A stretch of 64,000 nt of DNA from Syntrophus sp963665935. Lineage in GTDB: Bacteria > Desulfobacterota > Syntrophia > Syntrophales > Syntrophaceae. Location: the NCBI GenBank assembly GCA_963665935.1, contig OY762510.1, forward strand, positions 3,782,001 to 3,846,000. The letters are read 5' to 3'. The notes under the pieces are model-generated. The model was not told where the DNA came from. It did not search any database and saw only the letters and a list, made by a program, of their open reading frames with translations. How positions within the stretch are numbered: the first letter of the stretch is position 1; each line of letters starts with the position of its first letter. The translations under genes and the position numbers were made by a program. Below are positions 46,031 to 54,465 of the stretch, one piece after another.

Positions 46031-46627
46031 CTATCCGCCCCCGTTGTCTTTTCGCCCCTTATCTCCATTAATCCACCAATCATCCTTTTCTTGAAACCAC
46101 CAGTCGGAAGAATCCGTTTCCAGAATTTGCTCCGCTGTTTCCCGTGCGCCCTCCGTACGGAGGCGCTGGATGGCAAAGGCTATCCACTCTTTGCTGTATT
46201 TGTTACCCAGATCGCCGTACTCCTTCAACTGAAGGATCAAGGCAAGCTGATCCGCGTCCCGGACAATTCGCGCCTCTTTTGTTTTTCCTTCGTTGAACTC
46301 ATTGATACACGACTGAATTTCTTTCCCAAAAAAGAGCGTTTCCGTCAACTCCCGGACCGCTTTTTCTTCATCCACGGTCACGTATTTTTTATTCACGTAG
46401 TTCATGTCCCCCGTTCTGGCTTCGGGAAGGTCATGAAAAAGGCACATTTTCAAGACGCGCGACTCGTCGATGTCCTGCTCCAGCTTGCAGAGCGTATAGC
46501 CAATAAAAATCGTCCGGAGGATATGCTCCGCTACGGATTCGCAACCCGATCCGAGAAATTGAAAACCCGTCCGCGGTGTTTTTTGCAACATGCCTACTTC
46601 AAAGAGAAAATTTACAATATCTTTCAC
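46031..46627 (-). CDS. HD-domain phosphohydrolase, YfbR/5'-deoxynucleotidase-like
   Basis: 198 aa from GTG 46627. The HD metal site is complete: His in ESVAEHILRT, His-Asp in CLFHDLPEARTGD and Asp in RDADQLALIL. This pattern matches the HD_3/YfbR group, which dephosphorylates deoxynucleoside monophosphates. It is transcribed with the small coiled-coil gene upstream (1-nt gap) and the TPR lipoprotein gene downstream. Confidence 0.88.
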   Translation of the reverse strand: MKDIVNFLFEVGMLQKTPRTGFQFLGSGCESVAEHILRTIFIGYTLCKLEQDIDESRVLKMCLFHDLPEARTGDMNYVNKKYVTVDEEKAVRELTETLFFGKEIQSCINEFNEGKTKEARIVRDADQLALILQLKEYGDLGNKYSKEWIAFAIQRLRTEGARETAEQILETDSSDWWFQEKDDWWINGDKGRKDNGGG

Positions 46628-46628
46628 G

Positions 46629-46844
46629 CTAAGCCTTCTTCAATATCTTGATCCGATTGCCCATCATTTCCGATGTTTTCTTAATCTGCAGCTGCAAAGA
46701 GGCAATTCCGTCAGGTTTCATAGCCAGAATCTTGTCCAGCTGTTCCTTCCAATGTTCAAGAACAGAGATTTCATTTTCTTTGATTTTTTTTTCAAACCGC
46801 GTTTGCACTTCTTTCATAAAGGCCGTTCGATCATCCATCGTCAC
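46629..46844 (-). CDS. Small coiled-coil protein of unknown function
   Basis: 71 aa from GTG 46844 (GGGGGG 5 nt upstream); ATG 46838 is the alternative. Highly charged and helical (FMKEVQTRFEKKIKENEISV), without known motif. It is the first gene of a tight minus-strand operon with the HD phosphohydrolase and TPR lipoprotein. Confidence 0.65.
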   Translation of the reverse strand: MTMDDRTAFMKEVQTRFEKKIKENEISVLEHWKEQLDKILAMKPDGIASLQLQIKKTSEMMGNRIKILKKA

Positions 46845-47033
46845 GTCAGCCCCCCCTTTTTTATGGAAATATCCCTTTCTTTATTAATAATCCTTGAATT
46901 TCCTATAACATTTAACTAAATCTTGCAAACAGGAAGTTATGGTTCAGCCGACTTCTAAAATTGACTTTCCTTTGTAAGTTCGATATGTACGTTCAGCACT
47001 TTGAATTTCGTACCGCAAATTGAGGATATTTCC

Positions 47034-48692
47034 ATGAACAAATGGCGCTTCCTGATTTTGTTTCTAGGGGTTTGCCCCGCTCTGCTTCTGTCCCTTCCCA
47101 GTTCCGAAGCCAGGGAAGATACAGCTCATATGAGTCTCCGGAAAACCGCGGTAACCGGAAAAGCAACGCAGGAGTATGTTGTCCAGAAAGGGGACAACAT
47201 CGACCGCATCGTGCAGAAGTTTATCAAGAATGCCCCCCACCGCTATACTATGATCAAAGAACTCAATCCTGAGTTGAAGGATCTCCATAAGATTTATCCC
47301 GGTCAAACCCTGATTCTTCCCGTCCTGGAGGAGAGCGCAAAAGAAAACGTCCCCCCCGCTCCGGCTCAGAATGAGAAGGCCGTACCCTACCAGGTCAAAA
47401 AGGGTGATGTAATAAGCCGGATCCTGAAACGGCAACTGAACCTCAAAGATGCGGATATCCCTAAAACGTTGCCGATGGTCAAACAGATGAATCCAGGCAT
47501 TGCGGATTTGAATCGCCTTTCGATCGGTCAGACAATCATGCTGCCGGCGATCAGTCTTCTGACAGCCTCTCCGACGGCTCTTCCTTCCGACTGGCAGGGA
47601 AAGCAGAAAGCGGAAATAAAACCTCTTCTCCCTCCTGAGAAGGACATGAATCTCCTGAAACAGCTTCTCAGCAGAAATCATGGGACCCTTATCCGTAAAG
47701 GCAGCTATTTTCTTCCCATCCCCCAGACCGGCCGGGTTTCTATCGACTGCAGCGCTATTCCTGTGGTTGAATTTGATGACGGCAGTACCGTCCTGCTGGA
47801 TTTTTCCAACCGTATACCCAAATCCCTGGAGAAACTGATTAAAGCGAACTGGAAGAACTATTCCGTACTCAAGGTCAGGCCGTCTCAGGATATTCTCCTG
47901 ATTTTCCAGGGAACCATCAATGCTTCGGCTTCTTATTCGATGAAAAAGGGACTCAAACCTGTTCTCCTTGAAAAGGAACCAGAGATCCTGATCTCTCTCG
48001 ACTGGATTGTTTCACAGAAAAACCCCGTGGCAAACAGGACCTATTTTCACGGCATCCTCCTGGTTTCCGACAAAACACGACTCCTTCCCCTGCAGATCAA
48101 GCAGTACGCCGAGCAAAAAGGATTGCAGTTGACGGAAATTCTGGATGGAGATATTCCCGTCTCATCCCCTGCCGTTAAGACGCCTCCCCCCCAATCGCTG
48201 CCGTCCATTGACGCGGCCAACCGGATGGATTTGATTTTTAACCTGTTGACTCAGCTTGGTTACTCTCCTGTAAAAAATCAGGAGCTGAAACTTTTGGATA
48301 ATACCGCTACAGGATTCAACCTTTCTGTAAAGCCTGATATTCTGCTGAAAACGGATTCGCGTGAAATCCTTATTTTCACGAAGAAACCGCCTCGACAGAT
48401 TCTCGATGTTCTGTCCCGGCAAAGAAAAGAGGTTCTCGTGATCAATACCCGGCTCTCTAAAAAGGCCAACCTTGGTCAGGTTCTCTCGGCGCTTCGCCTT
48501 CCCAATTCATTTGATGATCGTTATGCCTTCTATATTGCTGAAAAGGGTCGCAAGGCGACCATCACCATCACCCTGGCTGCCGTTAAAATTGACCGAAAGA
48601 GCGGCCCTCTTTATCTGATTGACAGCAACCTGGACCCCAATCTTTATTCTCTGCTTCGTACGGACTGGAAAGCGGAACTGGTTCGATACTGA
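47034..48692 (+). CDS. Exported protein with two LysM domains and an unknown C-terminal region
   Basis: 552 aa from ATG 47034 (TGAGGA about 7 nt upstream). Signal peptide (WRFLILFLGVCPALLLSLPS). The two LysM-like domains begin YVVQKGDNIDRIVQKFI and YQVKKGDVISRILKRQL and each end in an IGQTIMLP-like strand; they are longer than standard LysM. The remaining 360 residues include two similar halves with SRxIPKSLEKLI- and KPPRQILDVLSRQRKE-like segments and no family I recognise. Its stop overlaps the next gene (TGATG), an odd pairing with a cytoplasmic tRNA-modification-type enzyme. Confidence 0.83.
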   Translation: MNKWRFLILFLGVCPALLLSLPSSEAREDTAHMSLRKTAVTGKATQEYVVQKGDNIDRIVQKFIKNAPHRYTMIKELNPELKDLHKIYPGQTLILPVLEESAKENVPPAPAQNEKAVPYQVKKGDVISRILKRQLNLKDADIPKTLPMVKQMNPGIADLNRLSIGQTIMLPAISLLTASPTALPSDWQGKQKAEIKPLLPPEKDMNLLKQLLSRNHGTLIRKGSYFLPIPQTGRVSIDCSAIPVVEFDDGSTVLLDFSNRIPKSLEKLIKANWKNYSVLKVRPSQDILLIFQGTINASASYSMKKGLKPVLLEKEPEILISLDWIVSQKNPVANRTYFHGILLVSDKTRLLPLQIKQYAEQKGLQLTEILDGDIPVSSPAVKTPPPQSLPSIDAANRMDLIFNLLTQLGYSPVKNQELKLLDNTATGFNLSVKPDILLKTDSREILIFTKKPPRQILDVLSRQRKEVLVINTRLSKKANLGQVLSALRLPNSFDDRYAFYIAEKGRKATITITLAAVKIDRKSGPLYLIDSNLDPNLYSLLRTDWKAELVRY

Positions 48693-49666
48693 TGGTCAGA
48701 GGAATTTCAGTATTTTCCGGAGGTCTGGACAGCATCCTCTCTGTGAAGGTTATTCAGGATCAGGGGATCGATGTCCTGGGGATCACCTTCGAAACCCCTT
48801 TCTTCAGTGCCCGGAAGGCCAGGGACGCAGCCGCACAGATCGGTCTTCCCTTGATCGTTCTGGATATCACCGACGAACATCTGCAGATGCTTCGGTCTCC
48901 CCGATACGGATACGGAAAGAACTTGAACCCCTGCATTGATTGTCACACCCTGATGTTGAAAATTGCCGGGGACAGGATGAGCGAACTGGGAGCCGATTTT
49001 CTCTTTACGGGGGAAGTTCTCGGACAGCGCCCCATGTCTCAGGGGAAACAGATGCTGGGCGTGGTTGCGAAAAATTCCGGATACCGCGATTTCATCCTGA
49101 GGCCGTTGTCCGCCAGGCTGCTGCCGGAAACAAAGCCTGAAATCGAGGGGAAGGTTCAGCGGGAGCGGTTGTTGGCGATTTCAGGACGGGGTCGGAAAAT
49201 CCAGATCGAACTGGCCGAACATTACGGCATATCCGATTATGCCGCCCCTGCTGGTGGTTGCCTCCTCACCGATCCGATGTTCAGCAAAAGGCTAAGAGAT
49301 CTTTTCAATCACAATAAGGATTATTCCCGCCGGGATATCGAACTGTTGAAATTCGGCCGTCACTTCCGGATCAATGAAACAACGAAGATCATTGTCGGAA
49401 GGAACCGGATTGATAATGAAGCGATTCAAAAGTTGACGAAAAACGGGGATATCACGGTTTACATGGCATCCTTCCGGGGACCAACCGTCCTGATTCCCGG
49501 TGGCGGCGACGCCGAAATGATTCAACTTGCCGCAGCGATCTGCGCCCGTTACAGCGACGCCCCGAAGGATGTGAACGTCGCAGTGACCTGCCTTTTTGGA
49601 AGCCAGAGCTCATCAATCGAAGTCATGGCGGTTTCCCCGGAAGTCATTTCCGCCTGGATGATCTGA
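48692..49666 (+). CDS. PP-loop tRNA 4-thiouridine synthase-like protein (ThiI/MnmA-like with DUF814)
   Basis: 324 aa. The N-terminal PP-loop SGGLDSIL binds ATP for adenylation. Cys pair CIDCH, TGEVLGQRPMSQ and GGCLLTDPMFS are typical of the group usually annotated as tRNA thiouridylase-like in deltaproteobacteria. The C-terminal 100 residues (FGRHFRINETTKIIVGRNRI and VLIPGGGDAEMIQ) fit the DUF814/NFACT-R-like module. It probably thiolates a nucleotide in tRNA. It is not LarE, whose motifs differ. It overlaps the LysM gene by one base. Confidence 0.85.
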   Translation: MVRGISVFSGGLDSILSVKVIQDQGIDVLGITFETPFFSARKARDAAAQIGLPLIVLDITDEHLQMLRSPRYGYGKNLNPCIDCHTLMLKIAGDRMSELGADFLFTGEVLGQRPMSQGKQMLGVVAKNSGYRDFILRPLSARLLPETKPEIEGKVQRERLLAISGRGRKIQIELAEHYGISDYAAPAGGCLLTDPMFSKRLRDLFNHNKDYSRRDIELLKFGRHFRINETTKIIVGRNRIDNEAIQKLTKNGDITVYMASFRGPTVLIPGGGDAEMIQLAAAICARYSDAPKDVNVAVTCLFGSQSSSIEVMAVSPEVISAWMI

Positions 49667-49773
49667 TTCGCAGCTTCTTTCATCCCTGTTTCTTGTTAGT
49701 TAATCCACCCGGAAAAACTGAAGATTTAGATCAAATTGGAGCTATCGGGAAACTACAGAATAATTTGACCTCA

Positions 49774-50466
49774 ATGCGCGCATTCCTCGCCAACCAATGG
49801 AAGCTTATTGCCTTTCTCGTCGTTATTGCCCTTTGGCTTTCTTTATTTCCCATATGGTCTCGCTGGGTCACAGCGAACCCGCTTGATGAAGCAATCACAC
49901 TCGCTCCCCGAGGCGCAATCAACAGGGAAATTCGAGTTGTCATTCCAGAACACTATGACCTCAACTTGGTTTTCGAGCGGGCGAATATTCCCTTCGAAGA
50001 ACTTAAAACGCTCCTTGGTGATTGGGCGTACAAGGATGGGAAGCCTATCCCTTCCGGAATGAGGGTACCAATCCGATGGATTCTGAAAACTGTGTCAAGT
50101 GGTTCGGTAGTCGCGTCTGGGGAGATTGATTCCTTCGGTACCATTACATGGTCGTCTACAGAAGTTTATCGTCAAGTGGGTCATCTCCGCGTGGCACCCG
50201 GCAGGTACATATTCTCCGCAGAAATCCTGGGCGATGTTCCCGAGCTTGCACACATCAAGACTCGCCTCTCCATGGAACTCCATCCAAAAGCATCCTCAAC
50301 ATGGCAAATCACCTTCGCCTTTTGGGGCTCAATCGCGAACTTCTTTCTCGTTTGGCCTGCTGCAGTCATCATCGTTCTTATGTTGCTATGGCGTGCATTT
50401 TTAATATTCCACTCCAAGGGAAACGCCGCAAACGACACACCCCGAGCTGACACGCCAGGAGAGTAA
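49774..50466 (+). CDS. Membrane protein of unknown function
   Basis: 230 aa from ATG 49774; the frame is open to a TTG at 49693. No strong ribosome-binding site is seen at either. TM helices at about 8-27 (LIAFLVVIALWLSLFPIW) and near the C-terminus (SIANFFLVWPAAVIIVLML) flank an extracytoplasmic beta domain of about 150 residues (PEHYDLNLVFERANIPFEEL, IPIRW-like strands, VAPGRYIFSAEILGDVPELA). I do not recognise a named family. It is flanked by the selenoprotein locus but in convergent orientation. Confidence 0.72.
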   Translation: MRAFLANQWKLIAFLVVIALWLSLFPIWSRWVTANPLDEAITLAPRGAINREIRVVIPEHYDLNLVFERANIPFEELKTLLGDWAYKDGKPIPSGMRVPIRWILKTVSSGSVVASGEIDSFGTITWSSTEVYRQVGHLRVAPGRYIFSAEILGDVPELAHIKTRLSMELHPKASSTWQITFAFWGSIANFFLVWPAAVIIVLMLLWRAFLIFHSKGNAANDTPRADTPGE

Positions 50467-50549
50467 ATGCTTGAGGATCCATGCATGGCTCGGTCAATTT
50501 ACGCGGCTATATCTATCCAGAACTCAACCTTACACTTCCTAGAGACAAG

Positions 50550-51044
50550 TCAACACAAATTCTGTTCGGAATCACTCAAGCTGGAGATCCACCTCCGGCA
50601 ATGCCTGGGACACCCATCACTGCCTTGGGGGCGGTGTTTTCGACATGTCTTGTACCAGACCGCCAGGATCATGCCATTTTCATCGATAAAGAAGGTGGAG
50701 CGGATGATTCCGGTGTACTTATCCCATACACCATAAGCATCGGCTACCAAATGGTCAGCATCTGACAGAAGAGAAAATTTCAGATCAAGTCTATCGTTGA
50801 CCTTTTTTTGCACATCTGACGAATCCGGACTGATCCCCAGCACTTCCACCCCCATGTCATGCAGTTTGGCCTGTGCGTCCTGCACGGCTTCGATCTGCCT
50901 GATTCAACTGGTGGTATCCGACTTGGGATAGAAATAGACAATGAGTTTCCGGCCCTTGAAATCTCCAAGTTGTATGGTCTTACCGAACTGATTGGTGAGG
51001 ATGAAATCAGGTGCTTGATCACCTTTTTTCAAGATTGCCGCCAT
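50550..51044 (-). CDS. prxU: Selenocysteine-containing peroxiredoxin (in-frame TGA = Sec47)
   Basis: 164 codons from ATG 51044 (GGGAGG 8 nt upstream). The frame is interrupted by one TGA (50906-50904) exactly where AhpC/BCP-type peroxiredoxins have the peroxidatic Cys: YFYPKSDTTS-U-IRQIEA gives PxxxTxxU. Homology continues unbroken after TGA (DMGVEVLGISPDSSDVQKK, KFSLLSDADHLVADAYGVWD, STFFIDENGMILAVWYK). A SECIS-like hairpin starts 18 nt after the TGA. No resolving Cys follows within five residues, so it looks like a 1-Cys Sec enzyme reducing peroxides. Near 50653 an apparent +1 frameshift diverts the C-terminus; the alternative frame ends NTAPKAVMGVPGIAGGG at 50576. Sec-PrxU proteins are known from Eubacterium acidaminophilum and deltaproteobacteria. 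Confidence 0.88.
50869..50888 (-). promoter_or_regulatory. Putative bacterial SECIS element
   Basis: On the minus strand, GCC-GTGC, loop AGGAC, GCAC-(A bulge)-GGC forms a stem-loop whose loop begins 22 nt after the TGA codon. That is within the spacing of bacterial SECIS elements, and its loop GG resembles the AGGUCU loop of E. coli fdhF. Confidence 0.6.
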
Positions 51045-51100
51045 GAGGAACACCTCCCAGGGATGGCCTTGAAAATGTTGTAGAGGTCCATTGTAAGGGC

Positions 51101-51568
51101 TCATTGCATCATTCGCGCAATTTCCCTTCCATATTTCACTATTTTTGCGATGTCCCTGCCATATTTCTTTGCCTCAATTGCCCCGCCTGTTTCGGAAGAT
51201 GACTTTACCCTCAAGGGTTTATCAACCATTTTCATCTTGAAAATATTTTTCATGGTATCAAAAATTCGCCTCGACGCTTCTCCACTCCATCCGAAAGCAC
51301 CGAACGCTCCCCCCACTTTAGAGCTCAAGTCCGTCGCCTCCAGGGTGAAGAGAAAGGTCTTCATCTCCTGGAGCATTTCTCCCTTGTACGTCGGTGATCC
51401 GAGGACGAGGGCGTCACAGTTTTCAAGTTGGATGCCCTTTTTCTCGATCTCGCTGACCTTAGCCACCGTTACGTCTATTCCTTCTGATTTTATTCCCACT
51501 TCGATGAGTTCTGCAAGTCTTCCCGTCTCATTCGATCTGGTTGAATAAATCACCAAAACCTTCTTCAT
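51101..51568 (-). CDS. Flavodoxin
   Basis: 155 aa, single flavodoxin domain. The FMN phosphate loop is YSTRSNETGRLAELI, and the isoalloxazine loops are GSPTYKGEM and FGAFGWSGEASRRI. It shuttles low-potential electrons in the cytoplasm. It lies 56 nt upstream of the selenoperoxiredoxin in the same direction, so it could be its reductant or part of its redox chain; that is inference. Its 5' end faces the divergent HesB-like gene. Confidence 0.92.
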   Translation of the reverse strand: MKKVLVIYSTRSNETGRLAELIEVGIKSEGIDVTVAKVSEIEKKGIQLENCDALVLGSPTYKGEMLQEMKTFLFTLEATDLSSKVGGAFGAFGWSGEASRRIFDTMKNIFKMKMVDKPLRVKSSSETGGAIEAKKYGRDIAKIVKYGREIARMMQ

Positions 51569-51662
51569 CTGCCCTTCCTTTCAAGCAACGGAATAATAAT
51601 CCTTTACAATTAAGATTTTTTCAAGGCTGAACTGTGACATGGGCACTCGGAAATAACGGACC

Positions 51663-51691
51663 TTGACAGTGTCGGATTAGTGGATTATATT
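51663..51691 (+). promoter_or_regulatory. Strong sigma-70 promoter of the HesB-like gene
   Basis: TTGACA (51663-51668), 17-bp spacer, TATATT (51686-51691), near consensus, 64 nt upstream of the start at 51756. Confidence 0.7.
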
Positions 51692-51755
51692 TAATTTGAT
51701 ATTATATAATGTAATCTGGTGGAAACTGATCACATTTTACAGAAAGGAGTTCCTC

Positions 51756-52103
51756 ATGTTTGAAGTAAGCGAAGAGGCGTCGAAAAAGATCACAGAGTTC
51801 CTGGCAGAGCAGAAAGGACTTCAGGCGATCAGAATCTTGGTAACCGAAGGCGGATGGAGGGGGCCATTTCTTGTGATGGCTCTGGATGAACAAAAGGAAG
51901 ATGATGAGGTGTTCACGGATAGAGGTGTGACGTTCCTCGTCGAAAAATCCCTTTTTGAAAAGGCAAACCCCATAAGCATCGACTATGTGCACTCCACTTT
52001 TGGTTCCGGTTACATTCTGAATTCGGAACTCATGAAGCACTGGAAGGGCGGCGTTTTTGGGGGATGTAGGAACATCTGTGAAAGTTGTGAAGATTTTAAA
52101 TGA
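51756..52103 (+). CDS. HesB/IscA-like protein of a selenoprotein-containing family, Trp at the Sec/Cys site
   Basis: 115 aa from ATG 51756 (AAAGGAG, 6 nt upstream). The A-type Fe-S carrier pattern is visible: SEEASKKITEFLAEQ, IRILVTEGGW, DEVFTDRGVTFLVEKSLFEK and YVHSTFGSGYIL. In IscA the residue after GG is the first cluster-ligand Cys, and HesB-like selenoproteins have Sec there (GGU). Here it is Trp34, codon TGG at 51855-51857, one base from TGA. The C-terminal Cys cluster GGCRNICESC is retained. A canonical Fe-S ligand is therefore missing, and the role may have changed. A near-consensus promoter precedes it. Confidence 0.85.
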   Translation: MFEVSEEASKKITEFLAEQKGLQAIRILVTEGGWRGPFLVMALDEQKEDDEVFTDRGVTFLVEKSLFEKANPISIDYVHSTFGSGYILNSELMKHWKGGVFGGCRNICESCEDFK

Positions 52104-52180
52104 AGGAATATTATACAACATTGTTAACTGAGTTGACAAACCAGGAAATCCTGCCGGTTACATTGTAATAATAACAGCCA

Positions 52181-52228
52181 CCCCATCCGCACGCGCCCTA
52201 TTCAGGCCATATCCGGATGGGGTATTTT
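52181..52228 (+). terminator. Rho-independent terminator of the HesB-like gene
   Basis: A 9-bp stem CCCCATCCG / CGGATGGGG with a 24-nt loop is followed by TATTTTCC, 78 nt after the HesB-like gene. Confidence 0.6.
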
Positions 52229-52359
52229 CCATTCTGGTTGTTGTTAATCTTCAATCTCACCTGTCATGGTAAGTTTTTGATCAGCAGGCAATCGGGTTCT
52301 CCGTAACGATCCGCATCTTTATAACTGAACCACACAATCTATCAAGCCATTGAACTTTT

Positions 52360-53919
52360 TTATTGGTGCTGGGGTCGAAGAAGATCATTGACTGTTTTAA
52401 CGGGATTGAAGGTCTCCAGGGGGACTTCAACGAAAACGGTATTCCAGTCGGCCATGGCGCCATTCCACAATCCAGGCAGCTCCAATGCCTGCAGTTCCCG
52501 TCCCTTTTCCGTTTTCCGTGCAATGAATATTGCTTTGCGATTTATGAATTGTTTCAAGTCAAATTTTTGTGACGAATAATCCCGAACGCCGCAGACCAGA
52601 TCCACGGGATTGAAATGGGTCGCGGTCTTCCAAAGAGTACGCTGTGACTCCGAGTTCGGGTTGATTTGAGCTTCCTCGACAATCTGAAGAGACAATGCGC
52701 CGTCTTCATCCTCAACCCAGAAAGGTCCTCCGCCCGGTTCACCCACATTACGAACGACACCGCAAACCCGCAGAGGACGATTCAGTTTCTGGAAGACCTG
52801 CTCGCATCGTACCGACAAGGGTTTTTCAGGAAAATCCGCAGGGAAGGATAGACAGAGGTCCTTCTTGCAGAATTCAACAATTTCCCCCAGTTCTTTTTCA
52901 GATACGCCACCCGCGGCAAGTTGGGCCGCGTAAGCAAAGATGACTTTCTGAAGCTTGATCAGGTACCCTCCCAGAATTTTCTTGTAAAGAACCGTTACAG
53001 ACTTCAAGGAATCGGGAACGACATTATCGATATTCTTGATGAAAATGATATCCCCATCCAACAGATTCAGATTTTCCAGCAGCGCACCATGACCTCCGGG
53101 ACGAAAGACCAGCGTACGATCCGGATTCCGGAAAGGTAAACCGTCCATATCGACGGCCAGGGTATCCGTGTACGCATGCTGGACGGATATGGAAAGATCA
53201 AAAGACGCATCCAGACGTTTTTCATAGACTGCGGCCTTCTGCTTCAGGAATTCTGTAACCGCCTTTTCGTGCTCTACGGAAACCGTAAAATGGAGCCGAC
53301 ACCTCCCTCCGGCATCCTTCACATAAAGCGCCGCTTCCACGAGATGTTCTTCAATGGCTGCCCGAGAACCTTCCGGAGACTTATGAAATTTCAAAAGAGC
53401 CTTGGGAAGTTGACCATAATTCATACCATCCACTGTGAGAATAGAAGACAGAATAGCCCGAATTTCTCCTTTTTTCATGAGTTCATCGAGATTCTGTCCG
53501 CCTTCGGCGACAACGGCCTTCAAATCTTCAAAAAAAGCGTATTTCTTTAGATCCCCTAAGAGGATTTCTTTAATCTCCTTCAAGAAATCAATCTTTGAAC
53601 CTGTCTCCGTATATTCTTCGATCCCCTTCGCCATGATCCAATACCAGTCTTTAAACATGCGACTGGCCGCCCCTGAAGCCGGGACAAACTTCAGCATCCG
53701 TCCGGCTCGGGCTTCTTCATCATGCAGGCTCTCCAGGGCTTTGCCCTCCTCTTCCCCGATGACGCGGATTCCATCATGAAGCGTGCTGGGTCGGTTCAAT
53801 TTCAGTGGAACAGCCCCCTCCCGAAATATCTGGATCTGTTCCATGACCTGATCAAGGGATAACCCCTGCCGCTCAATCTGAGCCTTGTCCTTATCGGAGA
53901 ATAAAACATCTGAATTCAT
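52360..53919 (-). CDS. DUF4301 family protein
   Basis: 519 aa. It matches the DUF4301 pattern as I know it: FVPASGAASRMFKDWYW near the N-terminus, GGHGALLENLNLLDGDIIFI in the middle (nucleotidyltransferase-like, IKNIDNVVPD) and a C-terminal PWVEDEDG-like segment (GGPFWVEDEDGALSLQIVEE). The resemblance to sugar-phosphate uridylyl/nucleotidyltransferase folds suggests nucleotide-sugar chemistry, but no activity is established. It appears monocistronic. Confidence 0.88.
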   Translation of the reverse strand: MNSDVLFSDKDKAQIERQGLSLDQVMEQIQIFREGAVPLKLNRPSTLHDGIRVIGEEEGKALESLHDEEARAGRMLKFVPASGAASRMFKDWYWIMAKGIEEYTETGSKIDFLKEIKEILLGDLKKYAFFEDLKAVVAEGGQNLDELMKKGEIRAILSSILTVDGMNYGQLPKALLKFHKSPEGSRAAIEEHLVEAALYVKDAGGRCRLHFTVSVEHEKAVTEFLKQKAAVYEKRLDASFDLSISVQHAYTDTLAVDMDGLPFRNPDRTLVFRPGGHGALLENLNLLDGDIIFIKNIDNVVPDSLKSVTVLYKKILGGYLIKLQKVIFAYAAQLAAGGVSEKELGEIVEFCKKDLCLSFPADFPEKPLSVRCEQVFQKLNRPLRVCGVVRNVGEPGGGPFWVEDEDGALSLQIVEEAQINPNSESQRTLWKTATHFNPVDLVCGVRDYSSQKFDLKQFINRKAIFIARKTEKGRELQALELPGLWNGAMADWNTVFVEVPLETFNPVKTVNDLLRPQHQ

Positions 53920-54037
53920 ATATCGTATTCCTCTGCCTGAGTTCCTGTTTTCCAGTCAAATGATCTTGAACGACTTAAACAAAGTGTATCATTGCGGTCA
54001 TCCGTTTATAGATACGCCATCAACAAAAATAGCGGCT

Positions 54038-54154
54038 TCATGAACCGGACTTTTTACCTCGTTCTTTGCGGAATTTGTCTTTGACGAACTGTTTTTTCCC
54101 TCGCAGCAACCGGGCAATATCCTTCTGCCGCCGGTTGACCCGTTCCCTGGACAT
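54038..54154 (-). CDS. Possible very small basic protein
   Basis: 38 codons from ATG 54154, MSRERVNRRQKDIARLLRGK then QFVKDKFRKERGKK. The strongly basic, helical composition resembles small nucleic-acid-binding or ribosome-associated proteins. Only a weak ribosome-binding site (GGGG, 9 nt) is visible, so existence is uncertain. Confidence 0.35.
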   Translation of the reverse strand: MSRERVNRRQKDIARLLRGKKQFVKDKFRKERGKKSGS

Positions 54155-54435
54155 GACCTTGTTCCCCACCCTGAGCTTAAATAATATATATAAACACTTC
54201 ACGCGCCACTTCGTGCGCATCGGAGCATTTATCTATCCTTCATTTTCTTATTTTTTCATAATAACACATTATTATCCCCTTTTGCATCTTTTCTGAGATC
54301 ATGCGGCCTTTGTCCGTGTATGAAATGCTGATTTTTCTATTGAAAACATTTTGTTGATTTCTGATATTTGTTGAAGTGACACAAAGCAAATATTCCCATT
54401 ATATCAGCAACAGCGCCTGTTATCCGATAAAAGCC

Positions 54436-54465
54436 TTGACAGCTCTATTTCTCTGAATGTATAAC
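54436..54465 (+). promoter_or_regulatory. Sigma-70 promoter of the beta-oxidation genes
   Basis: TTGACA (54436-54441), 18-bp spacer, TATAAC (54460-54465), 35 nt upstream of the dehydrogenase start. Confidence 0.65.

Noticed and set aside
48692..49666. LarE (sulfur insertase) completing the lar pathway
   Set aside because: It has a PP-loop, but CIDCH, GGCLLTDPMFS and the DUF814-like C-terminus match tRNA-thiouridylase-like proteins, not LarE; it is also 15 kb from larBC.
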